Part shown: positions 39,930 through 51,200 of the stretch, piece by piece | Position numbering within the stretch: position 1 is the first letter of the stretch | Layout of the letters: every line of letters starts with the position of its first letter | Source: Candolleomyces eurysporus | Lineage: Eukaryota > Basidiomycota > Agaricomycetes > Agaricales > Psathyrellaceae | Reading direction: 5' to 3' | Assembly: GCA_027579435.1 (NCBI GenBank) | Contig: JANBPK010000919.1 | Location: 434,001-498,000 of the forward strand | DNA length: 64,000 bases | Translations under genes and position numbers: made by a program | Notes under the pieces: generated by a model | What the model was told of the DNA's origin: nothing | What the model saw: only the letters and a program-made list of their open reading frames with translations | Databases searched by the model: none

Positions 39930-40778
39930 TCACTCTGTCAAGAATTTTGAGTATTGGAATCTTGGTTCGAGAGTCATAATACGAACCGAAACGTCACAAA
40001 ATTCCAAGGGCTCCCAAGCTTCGTCCTCTTCAACGCGAAGGATGTGCAGCATCTCTCTCCGGACAGCAGACAACCCTCCGACGGTGGCCCCAGATTTATC
40101 ATCTGCGCGTCTAGCGGAAACCTGCACTTCTTTTGCATCGCCTGCTGACTTTTTCTCCTTCTTGGTCGTAACCGTGGGGGTTGGATCGTCCGGGTCGGGA
40201 GGTGGACCATCATCTGAATCCGAGTCATTTCCGCCACTGCGCTTGCCTTTTCGTGACAAGGCGTCAAGGTAGGTGAGAGTTGGGCGGAATTGGTGTGTTT
40301 CTGTCACCGGATGCAGGTGCAATTTACCTAGTTTGGCAGATATGGATTCAATTCGCAAGACGGAGCTGAGGTACTGACCATCTCGAACAATTCCAAGCAT
40401 GTACACGTTACGATGGGGGATCTCTTCACTTCGAAGTCGGACCTCACTGAGCCTGGGCTCTTCACCCTCCCGCGTTTTGGCTGATGTTTCTTGGTTCTTT
40501 TCCCGGTCGTCGTCGACTCGCGCGGCACCAAGTTCCTTTGCCTTTTCCAGATTCCAGACTTCGGGACGAGTATCAGCAGGCACATGGATCTCTAGTCGGC
40601 GAGCATTTGGTCGGATTCGAGCTGATATTCGTTTCCCGGAACGAACGGCCGAGGGCGGGGCCTCAAGAGGGCGAGTCAAGAGGGGGAACTGGTGTAGTTG
40701 CACACATGTTCCCAGCGAATTGGTCAGATGTATCGGCAGTGAGGTGATGAGCTCGTCGTTGGTGGCGTCGACGTCCAT
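39930..40778 (-). CDS. RPC37: RNA polymerase III subunit RPC5 / Rpc37
   Basis: Subunit of RNA polymerase III, forming with Rpc53 the TFIIF-like module used in initiation, termination and reinitiation at tRNA and 5S genes. One uninterrupted open frame of 282 residues, close to yeast Rpc37. Family features: the N-terminal LPIHLTNSLGTCVQLHQFPL (homologues begin with an IPV(Y/H)L...L-LLQYP pattern), RRLEIHVPADTRPEVWN, YMLGIVRDGQYLSSVLR, and the diagnostic HLHPVTETHQFRPTLTYLD. The C-terminal part is charged (NDSDSDDGPPPDPDD; TTKKEKKS) and ends QYSKFLTE. The start MDVDATNDELITSL at 40778 is the only sensible one. An intronless gene is unusual in this window. Confidence 0.88.
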   Translation of the reverse strand: MDVDATNDELITSLPIHLTNSLGTCVQLHQFPLLTRPLEAPPSAVRSGKRISARIRPNARRLEIHVPADTRPEVWNLEKAKELGAARVDDDREKNQETSAKTREGEEPRLSEVRLRSEEIPHRNVYMLGIVRDGQYLSSVLRIESISAKLGKLHLHPVTETHQFRPTLTYLDALSRKGKRSGGNDSDSDDGPPPDPDDPTPTVTTKKEKKSAGDAKEVQVSARRADDKSGATVGGLSAVRREMLHILRVEEDEAWEPLEFCDVSVRIMTLEPRFQYSKFLTE

Positions 40779-40955
40779 GCTTTGCGCTCAAAGTTTAAGT
40801 TTAAGTTGAATGAATGAGTTTAGATTGAGGGCAATCATGTGATCAGACGCAGTGTCCTGAAAAATAATACAAACTAGGCTACATGGTACGCTACAGAGCG
40901 GTTGGTGATCAAAAACTTGAAAAGGTATAAAAGGGAGGTTGTCCAGCCATCCTGG

Positions 40956-43090
40956 TTAAAATTTATTTGGTTTGGTAGGGTCCGCCACAGTCGACTGCCA
41001 AGATACGTTGCGCTGTAAGGGCCGCGCCCTTTCGAACTCGAATTGCTGAGCCGTTCTATCTTCTGGGTTTGCATTTCTCACTGAAAGTAATAAGGGAGAG
41101 CGGGTGGAACTAGGTACCAAGCTGGGGGCTGAAGGGGAGACGGCTCCAAATTGCCACGAGAACCGTTCTTGGAGCGGCTGAGTGTCTCCATAAGGGTCGT
41201 TTGTGTCACCGCGATAGTGTCTCAATGTACTCTTGGTTCGACGTCGCGCGATGGAAGGGGTCTGGCCGTGCGCTCTCCTGTTGTTCACCGAATGAGTAGT
41301 TGCAACGCGGATTGACCGCGAAGCTGACTCCTGGATCCACGCCTCTCGTTCGTGTCGATGGGTCACACGGCCAAAGCTATGAACCGTGAGCAACGATATG
41401 ATAGCCCCTACAAACAAGCCACTGGTGAGCGGAAGTGTGGATAAACCTCGAGCAATCCCCGCTTACAGTTCAAGATGATCCAGCCGGTAACACTGAGGGA
41501 CGTTTTGAAGTTGAGCCCGATGAAAGCTAGAATGGCGACGACGACGCAAGTAGATGTGATGAAGGTCGTGTATAGCAACTATACACATTGAAAATCAGCT
41601 TGAAGCAAATGTGTCTGCGGCAAGAAACGCACCTCATCTTTCACTACTTGACGAAAGAGATTTCTGGGTAGAAGGCGACTGAGCCGACTTCCTGTCGATA
41701 ACGCTGGTGAATGCTGCCCTCGCAGTCTTGCCCGACTATCATCTCCAACGCCCAGCGAATCATCCGTTCGGCTTCGATCTTGAGAATCCCAGGACTGTTG
41801 GCCTTGAGAGCCTTGAGACCGAGTCATCTGTGAGGGTACCGATCTCAGGACGCTGCCAATTGACTTCTTTTCAGACGTGACCTCATCCCTGTCTTTGGGT
41901 TGATCTTGCTTGTCCGTTTGAACGTCCGGGACATGGTCCCACCAGCCTCGACTCTGTGGTTTCGTATACGAATCATCTGGATCGGGGGGCATCTGGATAG
42001 GCAGGTCGTCCATCGACATTCGCACCGACATCCTTCCACGAGAGGCGGGAGAGCCTCGCGACTTGAAACATGCATAGACGACTATCAGGCGAAACCGTGA
42101 GTTCTATACCTCGTCATATAATGCACAGGCATACTTACAGCATAACGAGATTAGCAGCGACTGGNAAAAACTGCGTGCTGACGAAATATCGGGTGAATTT
42201 CATGTTGCTGACTTGAACGCAGCTACCTGAAAAGCGATGCACAAGTCAGTGATTCAAGGTTACTACTCAGAAACTGAGAAGTTCTACGAACCTGTCAACC
42301 GGCGAGTTCCCCTCGTCATGATAACGTCGAGGATGACAAATGCCGTAGCAGCAAGTTGGAGGAGTCCCAAAAAGAAGAGTAGAATCTTCGGATTCTCTAA
42401 GCATTTATACGCCTTTATTCCGAGAATCCCAGTAATCTAGACCGTTGAGGGTAAGAACATCTCCAAAGCACAGGAGAAGGAAAAAAGACATACCAAGATT
42501 CCCAAGGAAATCATGGCGGCAAGGTAGGAGATATGGACAACTCTAGAGTGGCATTAGTACGCAAAGGGGAAGAGGCATAGCATGAAACATACACTGTACA
42601 GTTGACGTTATCCGTAAAAAAGGACACAATGATTGGGGTGAGACTGACAGGTGCCAGCAACTGGCTCGCAAGCAGCAGGTAGAAGAGTGTTTTCTTCTTG
42701 ACTTTGCCTCGGTGAATGTAGTCCGCAGAAGCGTATATATTTCTGAGGAAAACAGCTGCGAGGGCCCCAATAACGAGTAAGCTGAGATTTGCGCTTCGTT
42801 GTTCCTCGTCTAATGGCGCAGAAACCAGGGATCCGTCGCTCAGTGCACGGTAGACGGGTCGGAAGGATTCGATAGGGGTGTTGGGATAGAATTCGTCGTA
42901 CTTCACCACCAACGCTGTGGATAGTTGTATTATCACTTCATGACANGGGGGTTGGTGCAGGTGTGACGACTGGTTGGAGAAAACTGTTGTCGGGGATGGT
43001 CGTCGCCCCAGGAGTGGGCGAGGCGGTGAGGCCGATGGTATCGAGTACATCGGTTGTTGTCAAGGAGGGTGAATGGCTGGAGCCCGACAT
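40956..43090 (-). CDS. Second seven-helix membrane protein (GPCR-like)
   Basis: Not assigned to a named family. Start MSGSSHSPSLTTTD at 43090, then a Ser/Thr/Pro-rich, probably extracellular N-terminus. Seven hydrophobic segments follow: LSLLVIGALAAVFLRNIY; FYLLLASQLLAPVSLTPII; HISYLAAMISLGILITGILG; ILLFFLGLLQLAATAFVIL; FQSLLISLCFVYACF; TSTCVVVAILAFIGLNF; ILNWLVGAIISLLTVHSF. A charged, Ser-rich loop sits between helices 5 and 6 (MSMDDLPIQMPPDPDDSYTK...RDRDEV-type composition), and a basic C-terminal tail ends DPTKPNKF. Two Ns, at 42165 and 42946, break the frame; deleting each joins TQFFQSLLISLC and TPAPTPCHEVIIQ respectively. About seven exons. Sequence and layout differ from the other 7TM gene at 31487, so they are not recent duplicates. 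Confidence 0.75.
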
Positions 43091-43580
43091 CGCAGGCAGC
43101 AAAGGAGTGTATCACAGTGAAAGAGAAAGGAGGGGAGAGATGTCGAGAACCCAGCGACGAGTGTTTAAGTCCAGCTTGTGAACGATATCAGAACGAGAGA
43201 GCAGCAGGGCATTGCATCGTGTGGGGCTCCAGAACAGATGAAGAACAGTCGAAATGAACACGGGTGGTGTTGATAAATTAGAAAACGCTAGTTCGTCTTC
43301 ATGACTACCTGTTCCGTGGTTTTTGCAACTCTCCGGGAGCATACTGGAGTATGCCTGTGCAGCGCCGTACTTTCACATCGCAGTAACCAGAGGTCCGGAA
43401 GCTCTGGAACAGAGTATGATGGAGACAGATGGAGACAGGAACCTTCGACAGAGGGTTGCTGTGAATGATCGAACGAGTGTAAGGGAAACATCACCACTTC
43501 GTCGCGACATTGCCCAATCAGGCTCTGTTTGCTCCCTCGCAAATCTCTCACCAAACTCTATTCCCCTCTGTTGAAAAAAA
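43091..43580. promoter_or_regulatory. Divergent intergenic region, 7TM / Fap7
   Basis: 490 bases between outward start codons. There is a trivial ten-base tandem repeat (gatggagaca twice, 43418-43437). No coding sequence is supported; the longest open frame (43323-43574) lacks any recognisable feature. Confidence 0.45.
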
Positions 43581-44216
43581 ATGCCTGGCAAGGGTCCTGT
43601 CATCGTCATTACTGGAACGCCCGGCACGGGGAAATCTACCCATGCCCAAATGCTCGCGCAGGAGTCGCCTGTCCCTCTAAACCATATCAATGTTGGAGAT
43701 CTCGTAAAAGAGAAAAATCTGTACGAAGAATACGATCCCGAGTGGGAAAGCTATACAGTAGATGAAGACAAAGTGCGCGTATTTCCTTCATTCAGTTCCC
43801 CCTTTCTGATAATTAAAACTGTCAGCTGCTGGATGAACTCGAGCCAATCGTCGCAGAGGGAGGCATAATTCTCGACTGGCACACCTGCGAAATCTTTCCC
43901 GAACGATGGCCGGACCTCGTTATTGTCCTCCGATGTGACCACAGTAAATTATGGGAACGTCTGGAAAAGCGGTCGGTAGAATCGTTCCTTCCTCGCACCT
44001 TGGTCTCATCTATTCCTGGACAGAAACTATCCCCTCAAGAAAATCCAGGAAAATAACGAGGCAGAGATCATGCAGGTCGTCCTTGAAGAGGCGCGCTCGT
44101 CATACCCCAACGAGATCGTCATCGAGCTCAATAGCGAGAGTACAGAAGATCTCGAGTCTAACATTACCCGGATTGTACAGTGGATCAGTAATTGGCAGCA
44201 GGACCATTCAACATGA
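43581..44216 (+). CDS. FAP7: Adenylate kinase 6 / ribosome assembly factor Fap7
   Basis: Small nuclear P-loop ATPase and adenylate kinase that binds uS11 (Rps14) and is needed for final 20S to 18S rRNA processing in the small subunit. Spliced product of about 180 residues, normal for the family. MPGKGPVIVITGTPGTGKST carries the Walker A. Then come NHINVGDLVKEKNLYEEYDP, LLDELEPIVAEGGIILDWHT, CEIFPERWPDLVIVLRCD, KLWERLEKRNYPLKKIQEN (lid region), EIMQVVLEEARSSYPNEIVI, and the end NITRIVQWISNWQQDHST. Two introns (about 43772-43824 and 43971-44026). The start at 43581 follows an A-run (gttgaaaaaaa) and is the only ATG giving the conserved P-loop spacing. Confidence 0.95.
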
Positions 44217-44399
44217 TGTATCGAGTTGAACTGTATCTCACGAATCTAGCCGGTGTCTCACGTTCCGGGTTCCATTTATCAGAACCTGGGATCAGACGTC
44301 GTGAGTGGTTTCTAGCCAAGTGTCCAAGGAAAAGTTATCTTCAGAGTGGATGCTAAGCTAAACCAGTATGGTGGGCGCGGGGCCGCCGCGTCAGTCGGA

Positions 44400-45587
44400 T
44401 TACAACCATCTGCACCCGAGATGCCGTACAGAAAAAACGGTGGAAACGACTATCGCGATGGGTGAGAAAAGCGAGCGACTACTAAAGGTTCGAAGTGCAG
44501 AACTAGTGACAGGAAGAAAGTTTGAAAAATCCTCTGGACTCATCGTAGCCGTCGTGGTGAAAGTCATCCTATGCATTCATCGTTCAGCGACATCCAAACA
44601 GCGAAAACAGTAGACGTACATTGAGGTGGTGGTCCTGGTTTGACCCGGGGGCATGGTGGTTACTGGCGACTCCACGACCATCGTAGCGGTCGTGAGAGGA
44701 CCGTCGGATCGAGGAGCTGTAGGGAATTGCTTTCCACCAGTCATGGTGACCGTCCAAATGGTCGGACTGGGAGCCAGAACCACCGAGCCAGGAAGGAAGG
44801 GAGGTTGAGGAGCCCGGGCATCGGGTTGGGGTTGTGTCTCCAGCGCATTCACACCTTCAGTGCATTCGCCTGTTCGTGAAGGATTCCTAATTGAAATCGG
44901 GATGGGGGTAATAACATAGAGCGGCTGTTTTTCGAGCGTGGACGTCTCATAAAAAGTCATCTTCTCGGTTCGAAGACGCATGAGATCTTGTCGTGTATCG
45001 GGAGAGTCCATATACAAGGCTCACATTGTATTGACCTGGACGGATGCAGCTCGGAATCTGGTAATTCAGATGGCGAACTGTCCCACTCTCGTCCGTTAGG
45101 AGATTTGGACCCATTGAAACCGTCAAGTTGACATTGGTTTGGGACGAGACGAGGAAGATGTTCAATTCTTCATAAGCCGTGTCGAGACCAGATCCGGGGT
45201 TTAGGGCAGCGAAAGGCAATTTGCCATTGCCCGAGACCTTTTGGCGAGNAAAAAACCAGTGAGTACTAGTCAGAGTTATGGAGATGGGAGGGGTCTCCCT
45301 CGCGAAGAGAAGTTACAGACCTCGATTGATATTGGGATGTTACCTCCAGCGTTGTGCTCTCTGGGTAAAGAAGCAAAGATGCTCAGAATCAGATCTGCAG
45401 GCTTCTCAACCACGAGAAACACATACGAATTCAGCGCTGGGGCGTTAATGATCGACAGACCATTGGTATGTGTCTGCCCATTTATAGGAGTCTGTGCCAG
45501 CACGACTATTGTATTCAGAAGCAAAAGGAGAGTAAAACTGCAGGCTTTAGCCTGAGGAATTGAAAAGAACGACTGTGTTTTCAGCAT
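44400..45587 (-). CDS. Secreted or surface-anchored protein of unknown function
   Basis: Not recognised. Start MLKTQSFFSIPQAKACS at 45587, followed by a hydrophobic signal peptide (FTLLLLLNTIVVLAQ). The mature part is beta-rich looking: LNSYVFLVVEKPADLILSIF, VSGNGKLPFAALNPGSG, ELNIFLVSSQTNVNLTVSM, LNYQIPSCIRPGQYN, FYETSTLEKQPLYVITPIP, with possible N-glycosylation sites (NLTV). It then becomes Pro/Thr-rich (APSPTIWTVTMTGG; VVESPVTTMPPGQTRTT). The 3' end is uncertain. An intron starting gtacgtctactg and ending gcatag would extend the frame to a hydrophobic end (LFSPIAIVVSTVFSV) with its stop at 44400; otherwise it stops at 44577. The N at 45249 is in an intron. The layout resembles fungal GPI-anchored surface proteins. 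Confidence 0.55.
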
Positions 45588-45862
45588 TATCGCTGCTGGG
45601 GGACAGAGCAGGGATCGGCAAGTGCTGTAACGATCTCCAGAGTTGCTCCAGATAATTACCGTTTAATATGAAGAGTCTGTTGCCAGTAGCTTGCCATAGT
45701 TTCGGATATCATGACGAACCCAAGATGACGGTATTGGCCGTAGCCAGAGTGATGCCAATGGACGGTTGCTTGGCTTGTGTGTGCGCCGCGGAGGTTATTA
45801 TTTAATTNCCCCCTTTCGCTAGCGCTGTGGCCACAATCATCTTTCACTCTTACCAGCGCGTC
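45588..45862. promoter_or_regulatory. Divergent promoter, secreted protein / cyclin H
   Basis: 275 bases between outward-facing start codons. It contains one ambiguous base at 45808 before a C-run. No other feature is supported. Confidence 0.45.
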
Positions 45863-47090
45863 ATGGCTGCACCACAGGAGGAAGCCCCGGCAACCAAGGG
45901 AGCAAAGCAACCACTGTACCACGCGAGTACTCAGTTTCGAAATTGGCGGTTCTCCTTCGAAGGCCTCGCGCAAGTACGAGGCTCCATGAACGAAGCCGCC
46001 GTGGCTGCCATTCGTAGGAAGATTGAGGCAGACGAGGTACTCCATGTTGCTATAGCTGCTGTCTCCTGCTGACATCGTATCCTGCGGACATCTCGTAACG
46101 TAGCCAGGATCCTCAAGCAACCTATCCTTCCTTTCCGCCGACGAGGAGGTCGTATTGGTTAAACTCTACCTCACCAAAATAACCCAGCTCTGTGGAATGT
46201 TTCGCTTCCCCGAGGAAGTAGAAGCCACAGGCATAACGTATCTGAAGCGGTTCTATCTGCGGAATACGGTGATGGATTGGCACCCCAAGAACGTTATGTG
46301 CGCGTCTATCCTTTCTGCAGCGATACACATATCTGACAGGGACTGCAGGTTGACCGCTCTATTCCTTGCCACCAAAACATCCAACTTTCCTATATCGTTA
46401 GAGACATATACAAAACACATACCAAAAACAGTGCCGAATGATGTCCTTGAACTTGAATTCCTCGTCGCGCAGAGCCTGGCGTTTGAGTTTGCTGTCTGGC
46501 ATGCTCACCGAGCGCTTTGGGGTATATGGCTGGATGTCCAGGTGTGTCTATCTTCCCGCTAGACTCTGAACGATATATTGAACCTTTTGCATTAGACACT
46601 GCCTGATTTACCCGTGAAGCTGGATCCCGAGATATACCACGCTGCCTTGGCTCACGTTCGAGCATCCCGTCTGACCGATGCTGAACTGGTCTTCGCTCCA
46701 CCTCAAATCGCGCTTGCGGCCTTCTCGCTTGCCGCTCCTGACATCGCCAGTCGGTGGCTTGACTCCAAGAATACCGGTGAACACAGAATGAACCCGAACG
46801 TTATCGAGGAGATTAAAACCTTGATCCTCTCACAAGGGCACCCGCCAGAAATAGAGGCGGTTCGTGAAGTCGATAGGCGATTGAAGTTGTGCAAAAATCC
46901 TGAAAAGGTTCCTGGCTCCAAGGCCTATCTCGCGAAAAAGGCTGAAGAAGAGAGGAAGGCAGAAGAGAAGAGAGCTAAGAAAGCGGATACGGTGCAGAAG
47001 GCCATGGCGAGCGAAGGGGACCCCTTCGGTAACGAACTCAAAAAATCGCATACGGCCCTGGTAGATTATGACGACGACGACGACGACTGA
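45863..47090 (+). CDS. CCL1: Cyclin H (TFIIH/CAK cyclin, Ccl1)
   Basis: Regulatory cyclin of the Cdk7/Kin28 kinase in TFIIH, phosphorylating the RNA polymerase II CTD. Start MAAPQEEAPATKGAK at 45863. The cyclin-H-type opening STQFRNWRFS is followed by the first cyclin fold: EEVVLVKLYLTKITQLCGMF, ATGITYLKRFYLRNTVMDWH, ALFLATKTSNFPISLETY. It continues VLELEFLVAQSLAFEFAVWH, and the second fold runs through FAPPQIALAAFSLAAPD. The tail is Lys/Glu-rich (EEERKAEEKRAKKADTVQKA) and ends in six aspartates encoded by gac/gacgac repeats. Introns near 46036-46107, 46299-46347 and 46541-46600. The short, clean spacing of the conserved YLKRFYLRNT(V/P) segment makes the assignment firm. Confidence 0.92.
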
Positions 47091-47357
47091 ACGGCAACAA
47101 ATGTATTGGTGTGGTCTTCGNAAAAAGTATGCAGGACAGGTAAGATAAAGAGGTGTTTTCCAACAATTCGATAATATCGAGAGCAAGACGAAGAGGCGAC
47201 AACGAGCTTCCTGTCCGTAGTGTCAGGAAATCTTTGTTGGCTGCTTTTTGACCTCCAACGACCCATGGTCGGATGACGGTTCGGGAGGCTTCGAAACAGC
47301 CTGGAGAATACACATATAGGACTCGTAGGACTGCAGCAAACGGGATATATTGGCAAA

Positions 47358-47938
47358 CTAGAAACCTGTAGAATGGTTAGGGGGACGTAAAATTAAGATC
47401 TGATGTCGAACTTACAGCAATCGCAATCGAAGGGACACAGATGCGTGTCTGGCGTACAAAGGTGAAAAGCACGAAGAGTCGAGCCGATATGTGCTTACCG
47501 CCGCCCTCATTGGTGATTCCAAGTTCATCCTCTTTGTAGATATTCCAGCCCTCGTCCGTTTTGCGACCTATCACGGATATGAGCCAATGAACGGAGGAGG
47601 TTCAAACAAACATACGAGGCCCGGTTCCCCTTGAATCTCGAAACGCCTCTTCCTCTTCCTTATTCTTCTTGGGCTTTGATTTCTGCTTTGCCCCTTGCTC
47701 ACTGGGCATATCTGTTTTCTGACGCTTCTGGGAGACCTGAACAGAAGGGTCGACGATGGTTTCTGGGGCTGGGCGNTTTTTTGCTCGTCGTTGGTACGGC
47801 TTCGGCTGCGGGATCTGACTTGTTCTTTTTAGCCTTTTTCTTTTTCTTGCTTGGTTTTAGCGCCGGGGCCTCTGCAGGCTGTGGGTCAGTCGCCTTTGCC
47901 TTGCCCTTGGAGGCAAAGATCGCGTCGATTTCGGACAT
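47358..47938 (-). CDS. DUF1764 family protein
   Basis: Small conserved eukaryotic protein of unknown function. Start MSEIDAIFASKGKAKAT at 47938, then a Lys-rich low-complexity region (KPSKKKKKAKKNKSDPA). After the N at 47776, which breaks the frame and is removed here, it continues SKKRPAPETIVDPSVQ. The conserved family core is FRDSRGTGPRRKTDEGW then NIYKEDELGITNEGG. Two introns before the end join DTHLCPFDCDCCF and the stop at 47358; this Cys-rich CPFDCDC ending is a hallmark of the family. About 130-150 residues. The short terminal exons (the last coding piece is only CF plus stop) would be missed by simple frame scanning. It is divergent from SWI1 over 341 bases. Confidence 0.88.
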
Positions 47939-48279
47939 GGTTATGGAGAAGCAAAATTTGGCCCGGTCGCTGATTGTGTGACGGCGTCACATGGCACGTG
48001 CCTAGGTACGCTATCTCGTCACGTCACGGCGGTCGCTTGCATTGCAGGAAGGCTGGATACTCGGGGAACGGCTAGAAAATCGAATCGAGTAGACGTTGAA
48101 GACAGTAAGGGCATTTGAGGCGTCCATGAGGGCTCTGGAGCATTTTTCGTTGAAAGACGAGCCTGTGCAAAGAATTGAACCGAAAATGGAAGTTGTTTGG
48201 TGGCAAAGCTGATTTGGAGACGGGCGTTCGGGTGAATCGCAACCACGTTGAACGTATTTGAAAGGCGGCTTATTTCAAG
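47939..48279. promoter_or_regulatory. Divergent promoter with stacked palindromes, DUF1764 / SWI1
   Basis: 341 bases between outward start codons. Close to the DUF1764 start there are two adjoining perfect inverted repeats: tgtgacggcgtcaca (47977-47991, seven-base arms around one G) and ggcacgtgcc (47993-48002, containing CACGTG), then cctagg (48001-48006) and gtcacgtcac (48019-48028). The cluster is in the right place to bind dimeric factors of the bHLH or bZIP kind. Binding is inferred. Confidence 0.55.
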
Positions 48280-51200
48280 ATGCTGTAGGCATTTCTCCCG
48301 TTCCAGCCGTCTGTCTCGGTGCTTACCGTGTTTATAGCCCCCCAAATGGCCAGCATCCCCAGCGGTCACAGCAGTCCCAGCAGGGCTTTCCCGGCTTCGT
48401 CCCAAACGCCAACGCTGGTTTCGACACACCCCAGTTCTTCAATTTGGACCCAAGTCAGGCCGCCAAGCAGATGGCAGCCCTAAGTGCCGTCGGGAATGCA
48501 AGAATGTCCAGCACTTCTCGTGCTCCCTCCGCGTCTCTTTCCACCGCAGGCGGAACAAGTTCGGCGCCATATTTCGGAGGAATTAATCCCCCATCCAGCT
48601 ATCCTCCCCAGAATCACGACCTTTTAAGCCCAACTGCAAGTGCGCATGCTAACTTTCAAATACCGAACAATCATGGCGGCCCTCCCATGCCTAACTCGGC
48701 TCTCAACCCCTCTCTTCTTGAACCATCAATGTCCCAAAATCCAAATGCCCGCAGTACCCAGCTGCGTCAGCAACAGTTCCTCAATGGCCTTCATAACCTT
48801 ATGGCAAAGCGCAATATCCCTCTACCACCCTTCTTGACCGGCGTTCCCGTTCCCAACTACGACCAGGCGAGATCCCCATGGGCCGCAATCGAACCTGGTT
48901 CAGAAATAGGTTCCTTCAAGCTCGCCGACAAGGATGTTAATTTGTTCAAGCTTTGGGGGCTCGTTTTTGCACACGGTGGTGGTCAAGCGGTACGTCTCCG
49001 CGCCTTTGAGATTCTTGAACCGTTTGCTTATCTACTCGAAGCTCAACAACAACAACGGCTGGAGCCAGATACTCAATCACTTTGATCTTCCCGAGGAGTT
49101 TCCTTCAGTTCAATTGAACGGATCCACTTCAGTCTCGACCATGCTGTCGCAGTATTATATGGTCATACTGCTGCCTTTCGAAGAGTCGTACAAGAAAAAC
49201 TTGCAAGAGAACCAGAGAAAGGCCAACTTGGCGAATCGTCAAGGCGGGATGATGCAAAATCCGCCCATGGGTGGCGCACAGGGACAAGCTATGCAACAAC
49301 AAGGAATGGCCAACAACCCCATGGCAATGCAGCGAATTGGCGCGAATCCCATGAACCCAAGCCTAGGTCCGCCCAACATGTCGCAGCCGGCCAACGGTCT
49401 AGGACGGTTTCCTCAGCAGCCACAGCGTTCACAGTCGGGCGTAATGACGCCTGGCGCTGATTCGCTCCTTCCAGTGGGAAACATCCAAGACGAGGTTCTT
49501 GACTCGGATATTCAAGGCATCAAGCGGAAGCTGGATGCGAATGACCTGGATAATAAACGCGCGAGACCACGAACAGGTGAGCTTCTTTCGCTCTAACGCA
49601 ATCCAACGCATGCTTAAACGAGACCCCTCTTCTCAGATGGTCAAGACGGCGCGGCGGTAGGTTTCTTTATATCCGGTGTTCTCTCACTTTTTTGACAATC
49701 CCTTTGATTAGCTGTCTTTGGGCATCCTGGAAAAAACCGCATCTGAACCCACGGTTCCTCAGCTGAATGCTGTTCGACCTCGTCAACAACCGTCCCGCCG
49801 CAAAATTGAATACGTTCCCCTGGCCCGAGAGGTTGAAACCTATGGTGGACGTGATCTCAAGCAAATCGAGAATGAATATCTCGCTGCCGCACATCGAAGA
49901 ACAATGCGGGAACTTGACGAGTGGGGACCAATTGATGTGGAGCATCTGACCTTGTCCATACGCTCACGGCTCTCTACGGAGCTTTCCTACGCCCTTACGA
50001 CTTTCACTTTACTTTCCACGATGAAGGGCCCGACGGCTGGCTCCGGATTTCCTATCTACCAGTGCGCAGATCTTTTCGACGAAGTCCTTGACCTCGTGGA
50101 AGACTTGGCTTTCGATGGTGCCGACCCATCTTTCGAGGAAACAGACTCCACAGAGAACCTCGGCACCTTCACCAACCGACAGCTAATGAATGCTGTCCTT
50201 GAAGAGGAGACCCACCCATTTGCTGCACTCGAACATCATCAAGGTTCTAAAGACCCCGCCTCTGGACCTATCCAGCGTCCTGCGAATTATATTCTAGCGG
50301 TGGTCAACATTATCCGCAATTTGTCCATTATCCATGACAATATGGATTATCTGGCAAGACATGACCGTCTTATGGATCTTCTATTCAGGCTCGGCAAAGT
50401 GATCAGCAAAAACGGTGTCCCAGCCCCAGCGTCACGCACTCTGTCACTTTCCGATGTCATTCTAATCCGTAAAGATACCCTCTATACCCTGTCAAGTCTT
50501 TCCAACTTCATTCGCCTTCCACCTACATCCCCCATCCCCAAGTCCGCCTTGCGGACGGCTCGGCACGCGTTCGAGCTGTTTGCGTCGTACCTTACCGATC
50601 CTTCAGAAGCCGTGTCCCCGTTGGCATGCGCGCAGCAAGCAGGCGTTCCCCTCGGTCCAAATATGAGGCCACCAGGAATGGTTGAGCTGGCTTTGGATAT
50701 CTTTGACAAATTCAGCCAGCCAGACCAGAATCGTCAAGTGTTGTCCAAAGCCATCGCTCAGCCCTCACTGTGGCTGCTTTTCGACTCCCTCGTTCGTCGG
50801 CTGCCGGTTTCTGAAGCCGACTTCCAAGTGACGATGCGAGAGCAGTGGCTAAGCTACGTGGAGAAAATCGTCATGGCCATCTATTCGCTGGTGTTTTTGG
50901 CACCTCCGGAGTTGAAGAAAAAGATGCGTTCTGACCGGAGTCTGGGATGCAAGAGCATCATGCTGCGCCTGTTGCACCGCTTCATGGTCAGCACCCCAGA
51001 TGTGCGAATACACTATATTTATAGTGCGAGGAGGGTGACAGAGACTCTCAAGCTGTTGGACGACGCACTGGATCCGTTCGAGAATCCTGCGGATTCGTCA
51101 TCGGCTCCGGCGCTGTCCTTTGGCATGGGCTTCGCGGATTCCAATGATACCGGGATGGAGAAAGGCACGGGGATTCTTGGAGGTCATCGGGATTTCGGGT

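Noticed and set aside
43323..43574. 83-codon open frame upstream of FAP7 as a possible uORF gene
   Set aside because: No conserved features, ends just before the FAP7 ATG, and lies in a divergent promoter.
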